A DNA stretch of 64,000 nt from Dendronalium phyllosphericum CENA369 (GCF_016056275.1 NZ_JAECZA010000313.1:33392-97391), one strand, 5' to 3'; positions 38,567 to 48,418 are shown, counted from the stretch's first letter. The notes: a model not told the origin generated them from the letters alone. Made by a program: numbers and translations.

Positions 38567-39571
38567 ATGATCGAATATGTGAATCTTGGCAAAACTGGAC
38601 TCAAAGTATCGCGTATTACTCTAGGTACAATGACTTATGGCTCGCGTGAATTGCGCGAATGGGTATTAGAAGAAGAAGAAAGTCGTCCATTTATCAAACT
38701 GGCTTTAGAATTGGGGATTAACTTCTTTGATACCGCAGATGTCTATTCATTGGGGAAGAGTGAAGAAATTGTCGGGCGAGCGCTGAAAGACTTTACTCAA
38801 CGAGATCGAGTTGTGATTGCGACCAAAGTACATGGCAAAGTCGGTGATGGCCCCAATGACCGAGGATTATCTCGCAAACATATTTTCGATAGCATTGATG
38901 CTTCTTTGCGACGGCTACAGACAGATTATGTAGATTTATACCAAATTCACCGTTGGGACTATGAAACACCAATTGAAGAAACCCTAGAAGCACTACATGA
39001 TATTGTCAAAGCAGGTAAAGTCCGTTACTTAGGGATTTCTAGTGTTTACGCATGGCAGTTAGCCAAAGCCCTTTATACCGCAGACATCCACGGCTGGACT
39101 CGTTTTGTCTCCATTCAAAATCACTATAATCTAGTTTATCGAGAAGAAGAACGAGAGGTGATACCTTTAGCCCTAGATCGAGGGATTGGTATTATTCCTT
39201 GGAGTCCCTTGGCCCGAGGATTTTTAGCAGGAAATCGTAATCAGGCAGACTATGGGCAAACACTAAGAGCAAAAACGGACGAATTCGCTCACAATCTCTA
39301 CTATCAAGATTCAGATTTTAAAGTAGTCGATCGCGTAGTGGAATTAGCTACAAAACGAGGTGTTAAACCCACACAAATTGCCCTAGCTTGGCTATTGCAT
39401 CAACCAGGTGTAACATCTCCCATCATTGGCGCTAGTAAGATAGAACATCTGAAAGAGGCTGTCGAGGCGGTGGATTTAGAGCTTTCTGATGAAGAGCGCA
39501 AATTCTTAGAAGAACCTTACACACCCCATCCCATTTTGGGGCATCAGTATCCTTCTGGTAATCGTCCGTAG
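38567..39571 (+). CDS. Aldo/keto reductase (intact catalytic residues)
   Basis: LGKTGLKVSRITLGTMTYG, GINFFDTADVYSLGKSEEIVG, VVIATKVHG, DLYQIHRWD, PLARGFLAG. Confidence 0.88.
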   Translation: MIEYVNLGKTGLKVSRITLGTMTYGSRELREWVLEEEESRPFIKLALELGINFFDTADVYSLGKSEEIVGRALKDFTQRDRVVIATKVHGKVGDGPNDRGLSRKHIFDSIDASLRRLQTDYVDLYQIHRWDYETPIEETLEALHDIVKAGKVRYLGISSVYAWQLAKALYTADIHGWTRFVSIQNHYNLVYREEEREVIPLALDRGIGIIPWSPLARGFLAGNRNQADYGQTLRAKTDEFAHNLYYQDSDFKVVDRVVELATKRGVKPTQIALAWLLHQPGVTSPIIGASKIEHLKEAVEAVDLELSDEERKFLEEPYTPHPILGHQYPSGNRP

Positions 39572-39657
39572 AGGGCTGGGTAAAAGTAGGCAGAGGATGC
39601 AGAGTCAGAAACTGACAAGAGTATATACTTTCGTCTGCATTCTTTGTTGCCCAATAA

Positions 39658-40401
39658 CTAAAGGAGCTGAGATAGCTGCCGCATATCGTTAAAAACTATC
39701 TGTGCTCCAGCCTCAAAAAGAGCAGCGCGTAGACGCGCAGGGGTGAGGGGGTCGCAGTCTTGGCGGTTCCCGTCGATTGCGAACCCCCGAACCCGAAGGG
39801 CTTGTCGTGAGACATCGCTGTGATGAATATAGCCAAAAACAGTCATTCGTGCTGCGGATGCTGCTTGTACACCCGGTACAGAATCTTCAATTACAGCACA
39901 ATCTTCTGGATTAGTTTTCATTTGCTCGGCTGCATACAGATATACATCAGGAAAAGGTTTAGGGCGCGAAACATCATTAGCACTATATAAATTGCCGTCA
40001 AATTTATGCAGAAGTCCCGTTAATTTCAATACCAGTTGAATATGACGGTGGCTGCTATTTGATGCTACACATTTTGGTAATGTAATTTGTTCCAATACTT
40101 CGGTAATGCCTGAAACTGGCTGTAATTCTTGCTGTAAGGCAGCGATTTCTCTTTCCTTGCAAAGTTCGACAAAGTTTTTGGGCAAAGGTTTATTATAGGA
40201 TTCCTCGATAATCTCTAAACAGGTTTTTAAGGACTTGCCGATAAATTTTTGAGTTACTTCTGCATAGGTGATAGGAAAACCAGCTTCCGTAAGCGTTTCA
40301 GCAAAAATGCGATTTACGATCCGTTCGCTATCAACTAAGACTCCATCACAATCAAAAATCACAAGCTTGAACTGATTTTTGCCCATTTTATTGCCTCGCA
40401 C
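39658..40401 (-). CDS. HAD family hydrolase (beta-phosphoglucomutase-like) with in-frame repeat insertion
   Basis: KLVIFDCDGVLVDSERIVNRIFAETL; VIEDSVPGVQAASAA; then SRQALRVRGFAIDGNRQDCDPLTPARLRAAL interrupts the C-terminal region. Confidence 0.85.
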   Translation of the reverse strand: MRGNKMGKNQFKLVIFDCDGVLVDSERIVNRIFAETLTEAGFPITYAEVTQKFIGKSLKTCLEIIEESYNKPLPKNFVELCKEREIAALQQELQPVSGITEVLEQITLPKCVASNSSHRHIQLVLKLTGLLHKFDGNLYSANDVSRPKPFPDVYLYAAEQMKTNPEDCAVIEDSVPGVQAASAARMTVFGYIHHSDVSRQALRVRGFAIDGNRQDCDPLTPARLRAALFEAGAQIVFNDMRQLSQLL

Positions 40402-40545
40402 TGTCTCACCATTTGGATTGTACTTTGGTCGCTAGCTTTATCATAAGAACCGCACAAGGTTTTCTCATCAATTGCAACAACTTCACCATTAGTTATGTAT
40501 TGATTTCATCCAACCAAGAAAATATTCTTAAAACTTCTCCCCTAT

Positions 40546-41313
40546 TCATGCAACAACGCCATTGCCAAGACTAGGTGCAAGAGCCGAGTATTCAACTTTA
40601 ATTTGCTCTAATTGCTGCTTTAGCCATTCTGAAAACAGGTGCGAAATAATTGTTAAATATAGAGTTTTATTCAATTCAGGTTTGATTATTTCCTCAACAT
40701 TAATCAAATGTACTCCCTTATAGGTGACGATTGGTTTAAGAATCTGGGGTGGAGTTGCTGCAAATACTGCTGCTGAAATTTCTGGTTTCAAATGTGTGCG
40801 TTTTAGTATTCCTTGATATCCTCCGCTACGGCGTAACTCACGATCGTGAATATATTGATGGGCAACTTCAGGAAAACTAATCTCACCTTCTTGAATTGCA
40901 TAATAAAGCTCCATTGCTAAGTCGAAGTCATCAAAAACAACTTCATACATGACTACTTGAGCATAATCTAATTGATTTTCAACAAAGAACTGCTCAACTT
41001 TATCAGCAAATAAATGTTCTGCTAACTTTGAAAAGATAACATTATAATAAACTAATTCTTCAAACTCGTCTAAAGAAAGACAGTGTTTTTGTAACCAAGA
41101 CCAAGTTGTTTCGGCACTCTCAAGCTGGTTGAGCGATCGCAAGCTATCAGCGGCTTTTTGAAGTTCTTCTGTTTCAACTTTTATACCTACTTCTTGCGCT
41201 ACATTTATAATAATTTTGCGAGTAATGATACTATCGACAATAGTAGGAAATTGGCAGGATAGTTTCATTTGGTGAATTATTTCATCTTGAGAAACACAAA
41301 TAATATCTGACAT
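40546..41313 (-). CDS. PpiC/parvulin-type peptidylprolyl isomerase-like protein
   Basis: SurA/PrsA-like N-terminal helices, then ...FPEVAHQYIHDRELRRSGGYQGILKRTHLKPEISAAVF...; paralogous to 50687-51454. Confidence 0.75.
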   Translation of the reverse strand: MSDIICVSQDEIIHQMKLSCQFPTIVDSIITRKIIINVAQEVGIKVETEELQKAADSLRSLNQLESAETTWSWLQKHCLSLDEFEELVYYNVIFSKLAEHLFADKVEQFFVENQLDYAQVVMYEVVFDDFDLAMELYYAIQEGEISFPEVAHQYIHDRELRRSGGYQGILKRTHLKPEISAAVFAATPPQILKPIVTYKGVHLINVEEIIKPELNKTLYLTIISHLFSEWLKQQLEQIKVEYSALAPSLGNGVVA

Positions 41314-41346
41314 AAATTAACTCCTAATTAATCTAAGTAAAAAATA

Positions 41347-42756
41347 TTAAAGTTCTAAACCGCCTTTTTGCAACTTTTTAAACGGATCTAATACCAAGTC
41401 AATAATGCGACGTTTTCTCACAATTACCTCAGCAGTTGCTGTTTGACCTGGAGTTAATAAAATCCGTTTGTTTCTAGTTTCGATATAAGTTTTTGGCATC
41501 TCAATTTCTAGTTCAAAATTTTCTACCTTGCCTTGGGCAGTCTCTATAACTTTAGAGTCTGGCGAAATCCAGCGAAGTTTGCCTTCAATTACTCCATAAT
41601 CTTGAAAAGGATAAGCATCAAATTTAAGTTTGACAGGCATTCCTACACGCAGAAAACCACTTTCTTGACTGGGCATCTCGGCTCTAAATATCAAAGGTAC
41701 TTTCTCAGGTGCAATTTGAGTAATCATTTGCCCTGGTTGCACAACTGTTCCGGCATTATTTATAGATAACTGAAAAATTGTGCCATTGATGGGAGCGCGA
41801 AGAGTTTGCTGTTGTAATTGAAATTGCAAAGACTGAATTTGTTTTTTGGTTTGGTCAATTTCTGATTGCACATCGAAAACTTGAGATTGGAGTTCTTTAA
41901 TTTGTTTTTGACTATCCAAAAGTGCGAGTTCACCTGTACGACTGATGCGTTGATTGGTGCTTTGTTGTTTTGTAATTTCGGTCGTAGACTGTTGCATATC
42001 TGATTGCGCTTGTTCTAGAAGTCTCTGGCGTTCAAACATAGCGCCTTCTACTTCTTCTAATTTACTTTTAGAAATAGCGCCCTTTTGCCAAAGATATCGA
42101 TAACGTTGTATTTCGTTATTAGCTAATTTCAGCCGACCTTTTTCGAGAATATATACTTGTTTGCTGGAATTCAACCGTTGCTGAATTTGGTCAAGTTGAG
42201 CAATTTGTTCGGATTCTTGAGCTTGGTTTTGTAATTGCTGGGTACGTAAAGACATTGTTAGTTGATTTTTGAGTAACTGAAGCTGATTTACTCGATTTTG
42301 TTGACCTTCAAGCTTTGCCTGAGTTTGTTGTAATTCAGTGCGAGTTAAATCTGAATCTAATTCCAATAAAATTTGTCCAGCTTTGACTTTTTGACCTTCT
42401 TTAATCTTGATAGTTACAACTTTTCCCGTAACAGGTGCATCTAATCTGAGAGTTCTGCCTTGGGGTTCAAGTCTTCCCGTAGAACTACCTGTTTCGTCTA
42501 CTTTAGATAGCATCGCCCAAGGTAAAACGATCGCCGCAAATATTACCAGCCAATATAGCAATCCCCGCGTCCAAACTCGTGGCAATGTATCAATTAGTTC
42601 TTTGGTTAAAGAAGACCAGTCATGACCTAAAGATATAGAAGATTTTGTTTGAGGTTTTAAATCTAGTTGATGACTATGGTAATGACCATTTTGACTGAAT
42701 TGCTCTTGTGTTGTAAATTCGTTTGTCATGGTTAATTCTTTTATTAAGTAACCCAA
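41347..42756 (-). CDS. HlyD-family membrane fusion protein
   Basis: Single TM, DAPVTGKVVTIKIKEGQKVKAGQILLELDSDLTRTEL, long coiled coil, LRAPINGTIFQLSINNAGTVVQPGQ. Confidence 0.9.
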   Translation of the reverse strand: MGYLIKELTMTNEFTTQEQFSQNGHYHSHQLDLKPQTKSSISLGHDWSSLTKELIDTLPRVWTRGLLYWLVIFAAIVLPWAMLSKVDETGSSTGRLEPQGRTLRLDAPVTGKVVTIKIKEGQKVKAGQILLELDSDLTRTELQQTQAKLEGQQNRVNQLQLLKNQLTMSLRTQQLQNQAQESEQIAQLDQIQQRLNSSKQVYILEKGRLKLANNEIQRYRYLWQKGAISKSKLEEVEGAMFERQRLLEQAQSDMQQSTTEITKQQSTNQRISRTGELALLDSQKQIKELQSQVFDVQSEIDQTKKQIQSLQFQLQQQTLRAPINGTIFQLSINNAGTVVQPGQMITQIAPEKVPLIFRAEMPSQESGFLRVGMPVKLKFDAYPFQDYGVIEGKLRWISPDSKVIETAQGKVENFELEIEMPKTYIETRNKRILLTPGQTATAEVIVRKRRIIDLVLDPFKKLQKGGLEL

Positions 42757-42766
42757 AATAATTGAT

Positions 42767-45700
42767 TCAAATTGCCACAGTAAATTGTTGTTGATTGAGA
42801 TAAAAATAGTGACCGCGTTTAGCCATTAATTCATTGTGAGTGCCACTTTCAACTAACAAACCTTTATCTAGTACTAAAATTTTGTCTGCATTGCGTATTG
42901 TTGAAAGGCGATGTGCAATTACCACTGTTGTTCTATCTTGAAGAATTGTATTGAGGTTAGTCTGGATGATGCGTTCAGACTCAGCATCAAGACTGCTGGT
43001 AGCTTCATCCAAAATCAGTAGTTGGGGATTTCCCACAAGGGCGCGAGCGATCGCTAACCGTTGTCTTTGTCCTCCAGAAATCATTCCTCCCCCCTCACCG
43101 ATCAAGGTTTCGTAACCCATTGGTAGCTCTTTAATAAATTGATGCGCTCCTGCTTGTTTAGCGGCTTCTATGACTTCTTCTAAAGAGGCTTCGGGATGAC
43201 CTAAAGAAATGTTTTCCCGAATCGTACCGCCAAATAAAAAGGTATCTTGGTCAACTACACCAATTTGCTGGCGGAGCGATCGCAGCGATAAGCTAGTGAC
43301 ATCATAGCCATCAATCAAAATCTTTCCTTCTGTGGGAGGATACAGCCCCAATATCAACTTAGAAATCGTTGTCTTTCCCGAACCACTGCGTCCTACAAGT
43401 GCGATCGTCTGTCCTGGTTGGACTTCAAAACTGATATTTTCTAAGGTGTTAACATCACTTTCTGGGTGATAGCGGAAAGTAACTTTATCAAAGCGAATGT
43501 TACCGCGGATTGCTAACAAAGATTGATGAGATTGATGTTGTAAATCTTCTTCTGGTTCGGCATCGATCACATCATTAATTCGCTCCACAGCAATTAGTAC
43601 TTCTTGCAACTCATTCCACAGCAAAATCAGTCTTTGAAAGGGATTTATAACATTACCCAGCAACATATTAAAAGCTATGAGTTGCCCAATGGTAAGTTCA
43701 TTTTGAATCACTTGCCACGCTCCAAACCATAATAATGCTGCGGTGACTATAGCTTCAATTCCAGAACTAAATATTTGCAATGTGTTGCCAATTACCTGCC
43801 CGGAAAAAGTCTTTTTCACTGACTTGCCAAAAAGTTCTTCCCAATGCCAGCGCACTGTCTGCTCAACTGCCATAGACTTAATCGTGCGGATGCCAGTGAG
43901 AGATTGAATTAAATATCCAGTTTCTTCGTTATACGCGCCAAAAATCTCGCGGGAAACACGTTGTAAAAAAGGTGTAGCGATCAGCGCTAACAATACGAAT
44001 GGTGGCACAATCACTAGAGTTATTAATGCCATCTTCCAGCTATACCAAAACATCAATCCGACATAAACGAATACTGTTAGTAAATCGAGAAAGATAGATA
44101 GTGCTTCACCAGTTAAAAAACGTTGGATTTTGCGGTTTTCCTGGACGCGGGAAATGATATCGCCAACGTAGCGAGACTCGAAATAGTTCAGAGGTAAACG
44201 GAAGGTATGGCTAATAAAACCTACAATCAAAGCTAAATCCACGCGGTTAGCTGTGTGGTCTAAAAGGTATTGTCGCAATCCTGTGATGGCAACTTTAAAA
44301 AGGCTAAAGATAATTAAGCCTATGCCTACAGTTGTTAGTGTTAGGTCACTGCGTTGCACAACCACTCGGTCTAATAGTAATTGCGTAAATAGTGGCGCGA
44401 TCAGTCCAAAAATTTGAATGAGGATAGAAGCAATGAATACTTCCAACAATACCAACCAATGAGGTTTAGTTAATTCAAAAAACTGCCAGAAAGGAGTGCT
44501 AGCTTCTTTTGTTTCTTTGAGTAGGGCTGTGGGTTGGAGTAATAAAGTATAGCCAGTCCAACCTGCTTTAAATTCTGTATGAGAGAGGGTACGCTGACCA
44601 ATACCTGGATCTCCAACGATAACGCGATCGCTTCTGACTTCGTAGACAACAATGTAGTGTTTGCTTTCCCAATGCACAATAACCGGGAGGCTTTGCTGGG
44701 CAAGTTTATCCAGGCTGGCTTTTACTGGTCGAGTCGAAAACCCAATGCTTTCTGCGGCGGCGGCTAAACCTCGTAACGACGAACCATTACGGTCAACGTT
44801 GGCAATATCCCGCAGCCGATTGACGCTAAAACGCTTACCCCAGTAGCGACCAACCATTACTAAGCAAGCCGCACCGCAATCAGACGTACTTTGTTGTTCA
44901 AAGAAGGGATAGCGTCGAGTCATGCGTTGCCATAAATGACCGATTTTTACAGTTGGGTTAGGAAAGTAAGCTTTACTAATTTTCTTGTTTAATTGGTTTT
45001 TTGGCTCAACAGTAAATTGCGGAAATATAACAGGTTCAGATGCTGTGACGGGATGGTTGTTAGCATCGAGTTCAGCTAGTTGTGGCAGATATTGCAATGC
45101 TGTTTGCCAATGCGAACGGCTGAGGCTGTATAGTTGCGAACTTTGAGTTACCTGCCAACCACGTTCTTTGGGTAACTCAGACAAATTGTAAATATTGCCA
45201 GCAGTGAGTTTGAGTCCAGAGGCGTGCGATAGTTCGCCGCGACGCAGTATCCAAAGTTGCTGGTCTTTGAGTAGAGAAGATGGAAGTTTGCTAATTTGGA
45301 GATTGTGCTGTTCTAAGAGTGGTTGGATTTGCATTACGCTTTCGTAAGCAGCATTATTTAGCGCCCCATTTTGGCGACATAATAGCAGTAAATCCCAAAG
45401 TACAGCTTGACGGTGGAGATGCTGCCCAATTGCAGGATATTTACGGATGAGCGATCGCAAATAATTTCCTGGAATATAGCCTAGTTTAAGATTTACCGAA
45501 GCCCTAGCTGCATAAGGTTGAAATTGTTCTTCTGGAAATAGCGTTAGTTGAGCGAATGATGTTCCCGTACCTACAGAAGCGATTAAATTATCGCTGCGAT
45601 CGAGCAATCTGACTTTACCTGCCAGAATTAGATAAATGCCAACGCTTACGTCTGCTGTCTGCCAGAACAGTTTGCCTGCACTTGGTTGTAAAATTTCAAT

Positions 45701-45796
45701 TTGTTTGATGCAGTCTGAAAGTTCTTGTTCTGAAAGAGGCTGACCCAGAGTTTGGGCAAGTTGTTGAGCGGAAAATTCTGTTTTATTCTGAACCAT
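42767..45796 (-). CDS. Peptidase-containing ABC exporter (PCAT): cNMP-binding-like domain + C39 peptidase + ABC transporter
   Basis: N-terminal Crp-like region; C39 motifs QQSTSDCGAACLVMVGRYWG, HYIVVYEV, GDPG; ABC motifs GRSGSGKTT, ISGGQRQRLAIARAL, LLILDEATSSLD. Confidence 0.92.
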   Translation of the reverse strand: MVQNKTEFSAQQLAQTLGQPLSEQELSDCIKQIEILQPSAGKLFWQTADVSVGIYLILAGKVRLLDRSDNLIASVGTGTSFAQLTLFPEEQFQPYAARASVNLKLGYIPGNYLRSLIRKYPAIGQHLHRQAVLWDLLLLCRQNGALNNAAYESVMQIQPLLEQHNLQISKLPSSLLKDQQLWILRRGELSHASGLKLTAGNIYNLSELPKERGWQVTQSSQLYSLSRSHWQTALQYLPQLAELDANNHPVTASEPVIFPQFTVEPKNQLNKKISKAYFPNPTVKIGHLWQRMTRRYPFFEQQSTSDCGAACLVMVGRYWGKRFSVNRLRDIANVDRNGSSLRGLAAAAESIGFSTRPVKASLDKLAQQSLPVIVHWESKHYIVVYEVRSDRVIVGDPGIGQRTLSHTEFKAGWTGYTLLLQPTALLKETKEASTPFWQFFELTKPHWLVLLEVFIASILIQIFGLIAPLFTQLLLDRVVVQRSDLTLTTVGIGLIIFSLFKVAITGLRQYLLDHTANRVDLALIVGFISHTFRLPLNYFESRYVGDIISRVQENRKIQRFLTGEALSIFLDLLTVFVYVGLMFWYSWKMALITLVIVPPFVLLALIATPFLQRVSREIFGAYNEETGYLIQSLTGIRTIKSMAVEQTVRWHWEELFGKSVKKTFSGQVIGNTLQIFSSGIEAIVTAALLWFGAWQVIQNELTIGQLIAFNMLLGNVINPFQRLILLWNELQEVLIAVERINDVIDAEPEEDLQHQSHQSLLAIRGNIRFDKVTFRYHPESDVNTLENISFEVQPGQTIALVGRSGSGKTTISKLILGLYPPTEGKILIDGYDVTSLSLRSLRQQIGVVDQDTFLFGGTIRENISLGHPEASLEEVIEAAKQAGAHQFIKELPMGYETLIGEGGGMISGGQRQRLAIARALVGNPQLLILDEATSSLDAESERIIQTNLNTILQDRTTVVIAHRLSTIRNADKILVLDKGLLVESGTHNELMAKRGHYFYLNQQQFTVAI

Positions 45797-45819
45797 GATT
45801 TACTAGGAGTCTAACGGCA

Positions 45820-46380
45820 TTAATTACTTGTCTTCAGAAAATTCAATGACCAGCGAAAATCAGGCTCGGAATTTGGTAACAAATTGCCAATAGTAATCCG
45901 GGAATCCTTTGTCCCATCAGTTTCTTGCTTGGGAGTTTCATGTTTGTGTCGAGTCGAAAGTCCCATTTCTTTGAGCAAACGGTTAATATGGCAAGCGCTA
46001 ACTTTAATTCCCGTCTCTTTTGCCAAATGCTTGCTTAACCATTGTCCTGTCCAGCGTTCAAATGAATAGCCATGTTCGCGCGGACTATGACTTGCTAGTT
46101 CGTGCAAACGAGCGAGATATTGCTCATTCACGGCTTTGGGACGACCCATCGGGCGATCGCTCCAATGGTGAGCCTGACCTGTTTGGGCCATAGTAATCCA
46201 ATGCCGAGCCGTCTCTTGAGAGCATCCTAAAGCTTCACAAATTTGAGTCTGAGATTGACCTGCATCTGCCAACAACATGATTTCAATCCGACGGCGATAT
46301 TCTGGACGTAAATCTGTTTCTAGACTCTTAAGCAAAAGCTTATGCTGAAAAGTTGTTAAGTATAGACCTTGCTTGTCCAC
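45820..46380 (-). CDS. Helix-turn-helix protein related to IS630-type transposase N-terminus (putative regulator)
   Basis: ADAGQSQTQICEALGCSQETARHW and winged-helix HINRLLKEMGLS; no DDE domain. AGGAGG precedes a GTG at 46378-46380, so that start is more likely than the ATG at 46407. Confidence 0.65.
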   Translation of the reverse strand: MDKQGLYLTTFQHKLLLKSLETDLRPEYRRRIEIMLLADAGQSQTQICEALGCSQETARHWITMAQTGQAHHWSDRPMGRPKAVNEQYLARLHELASHSPREHGYSFERWTGQWLSKHLAKETGIKVSACHINRLLKEMGLSTRHKHETPKQETDGTKDSRITIGNLLPNSEPDFRWSLNFLKTSN

Positions 46381-46832
46381 AGCAATTCCTCCTGGTATAA
46401 CTTGCAATGCCCAGATAGAAACTAATCCGGTTTATCCTCGAAAACCTCTGTTACTTCTCTGAATCAAAACTCCGGGAATTCCACAAGTTGTTACAAAACT
46501 ACACACTAGTCTTGTCTGGTGTCAGAACTGTGGCTTTTCAGGCGTTAGTGCTGTGACAGTACAGAAGCAGCATTAGTTAAGACCAGAGGAATAGTCTCAG
46601 TACCAAATGGCATGATTCAAATTAGTGAGAGTAGACAATATTCTCTAATGTAATAGACAAAAGGATTTTTTTTAATTTGAAATGTTTGAAAAATCAAAAC
46701 ATAACTTATGTATTTATGCAAATAAAACAAGTTTTAAATACTTGAAATACTAGATTTGGTATTAGAACATTTAAGTGTGATTAGAAAATATACAGCTAAT
46801 CAAATTTCACTCAACTTTCCTGAGAAAAAACA

Positions 46833-47069
46833 ATGGCTAACATTAACATTTGCGATTTACGTCCTATTGGTTCGGAGCTATTTTCTGATTCTGAAGGCTA
46901 TATGGATGAACTAGGTGATAGCGAACTTTATACTGTCAATGGTGGTTCTACTCCAGTATGTGCCAGTATTACTGTAAGCATACTTATCTCAGTAAATGCA
47001 TCACCGATAATAATTGCTACAAAAGGTAAGCCCCACCCTGGCCCTGAAAGGAGAAGCAGAGCATTCTAG
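46833..47069 (+). CDS. RiPP precursor peptide with Gly-Gly leader (78 aa; about 40-aa core)
   Basis: MANINICDLRPIGSELFSDSEGYMDELGDSELYTVNGG | STPVCASITVSILISVNASPIIIATKGKPHPGPERRSRAF; GGT GGT at 46941-46946; divergent from a C39-peptidase exporter and upstream of modifying enzymes. Confidence 0.8.
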   Translation: MANINICDLRPIGSELFSDSEGYMDELGDSELYTVNGGSTPVCASITVSILISVNASPIIIATKGKPHPGPERRSRAF

Positions 47070-47179
47070 TAGTTTGTCAAAGCAACTTTGATGGGTGGAG
47101 GTTGGGTAAAGGGAAAAGGGTAAGGGATAAAAAACCTTCCCCTTTACCCTTTTCCCCGCCAAGTTGCCTTGGCGTACTA
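47070..47179. mobile_element. MITE-like element between precursor and kinase genes
   Basis: Imperfect terminal inverted repeats TAGTTTGTCAAAGCAACTT / TAGTACGCCAAGGCAACTT (15/19), flanked by CTAG (47066-47069 and 47080... right copy at 47180-47183); internal hairpin gggaaaagggtaaggg...ccctttacccttttcccc. Confidence 0.75.
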
Positions 47180-47248
47180 CTAGCCCCTTTGATAAAACTC
47201 ATCTATGCAATGAGCCTTATGTAACAAATTTTAAGGGAGTTTTTAGTT

Positions 47249-48418
47249 GTGACTTTTTTATTAAGTTCTGAAAATGTTTTCGAGTACTTACTTCAGCAGG
47301 AGTTATTTCTTCAGCAAGAGCAAGCTTTAAGTAAAGTAGAGCTAAAAGCTGCTAAAAACTTTAACTTATTACTGAGTTTACAAGACGATCGCCAACTCCT
47401 CGTTAAACAAGAGCGTCACAATCGAGAAGGAAAAACTGCGGCTGAATTTTTGAGTGAATGGCGAATTCATCAGTTCTTTCAACAAACTCCTGAACTCAGT
47501 CACATTCGCCCAATGCTTTCAGAGGTTTTACATTTTGATGCGGAACATTCTGTAATTGTTTTTAACTACCTCAAAGACTATTGCGATCTAGTTGATTTTT
47601 ATATTAAGGAAAATGTTTTTCCAAGAGCGATCGCAACTCCAATTGGAGCTGTTTTAGCTACAATCCATCGTGCTACATTCAATTGTCAAAAGTACCAAGA
47701 ATTTTTCTTGCAAACATCTGAAGATATATCTGTTGAACAAGCTTTCAACTTTAATCTTGGACTAGAACGGATTAGTCCTGAAGTTTTTGGTCGGGTTCCC
47801 GCAGACGGGCTGAAATTCTTTGCACTCTATCAGCGTTACGATAGCCTTGGAAAAGCGATCGCCCAACTCATCGCTGGATCTAGGCCTTGCTGTCTGACGC
47901 ATAATGACTTGAAGCTGAATAACATCCTCCTATACAACAATTGGCAAGATGTCTTAGCATCACAATCAACTAACAGTATTATTCGACTCATCGATTGGGA
48001 GCGAGGTGCTTGGGGAGATCCTGCATTTGACTTAGGAATGCTCATCGCCAGTTATCTACAACTCTGGCTAAGTAGCTTGGTTGTGAGTAAGTCTATTAAT
48101 GTCGAAGAATCTTTGCGATTAGCAATGACACCACTCGAACAGCTTCAGCCTTCGATTGCAGCTTTGACTAAAGCATATTTGGCGAACTTTCCCGAAATTT
48201 TAGAGTATTGCCCTGATTTTTTGAGACGAGTTGTGCAGTTTTCTGGTCTTGCCATTATTCAACAAATTCAAGCAACGATCCAGCATCAAAAATCTTTTGG
48301 GAATATGGGTATCTGTATGCTTCAGGTTGCCAAAAGTTTGTTGTGTCGTCCCGAACAATCAATGCCAACAGTTTTTGGAATAGCAGAATCTGAACTCATA
48401 CTAATTCGTAATTCGTAA
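47249..48418 (+). CDS. APH-like phosphotransferase (putative Ser/Thr kinase of lanthipeptide/thioamitide dehydratase type)
   Basis: LLVKQERHN, CLTHNDLKLNNILL (HxDxxxxN), IRLIDWERGAWGDPAFDLG. Confidence 0.85.
   Translation: MTFLLSSENVFEYLLQQELFLQQEQALSKVELKAAKNFNLLLSLQDDRQLLVKQERHNREGKTAAEFLSEWRIHQFFQQTPELSHIRPMLSEVLHFDAEHSVIVFNYLKDYCDLVDFYIKENVFPRAIATPIGAVLATIHRATFNCQKYQEFFLQTSEDISVEQAFNFNLGLERISPEVFGRVPADGLKFFALYQRYDSLGKAIAQLIAGSRPCCLTHNDLKLNNILLYNNWQDVLASQSTNSIIRLIDWERGAWGDPAFDLGMLIASYLQLWLSSLVVSKSINVEESLRLAMTPLEQLQPSIAALTKAYLANFPEILEYCPDFLRRVVQFSGLAIIQQIQATIQHQKSFGNMGICMLQVAKSLLCRPEQSMPTVFGIAESELILIRNS

Noticed and set aside
44470-44846. Small ORFs overlapping the PCAT gene as extra precursor peptides
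   Set aside because: Out-of-frame or antisense to a convincing exporter gene and lacking a leader with a Gly-Gly site.
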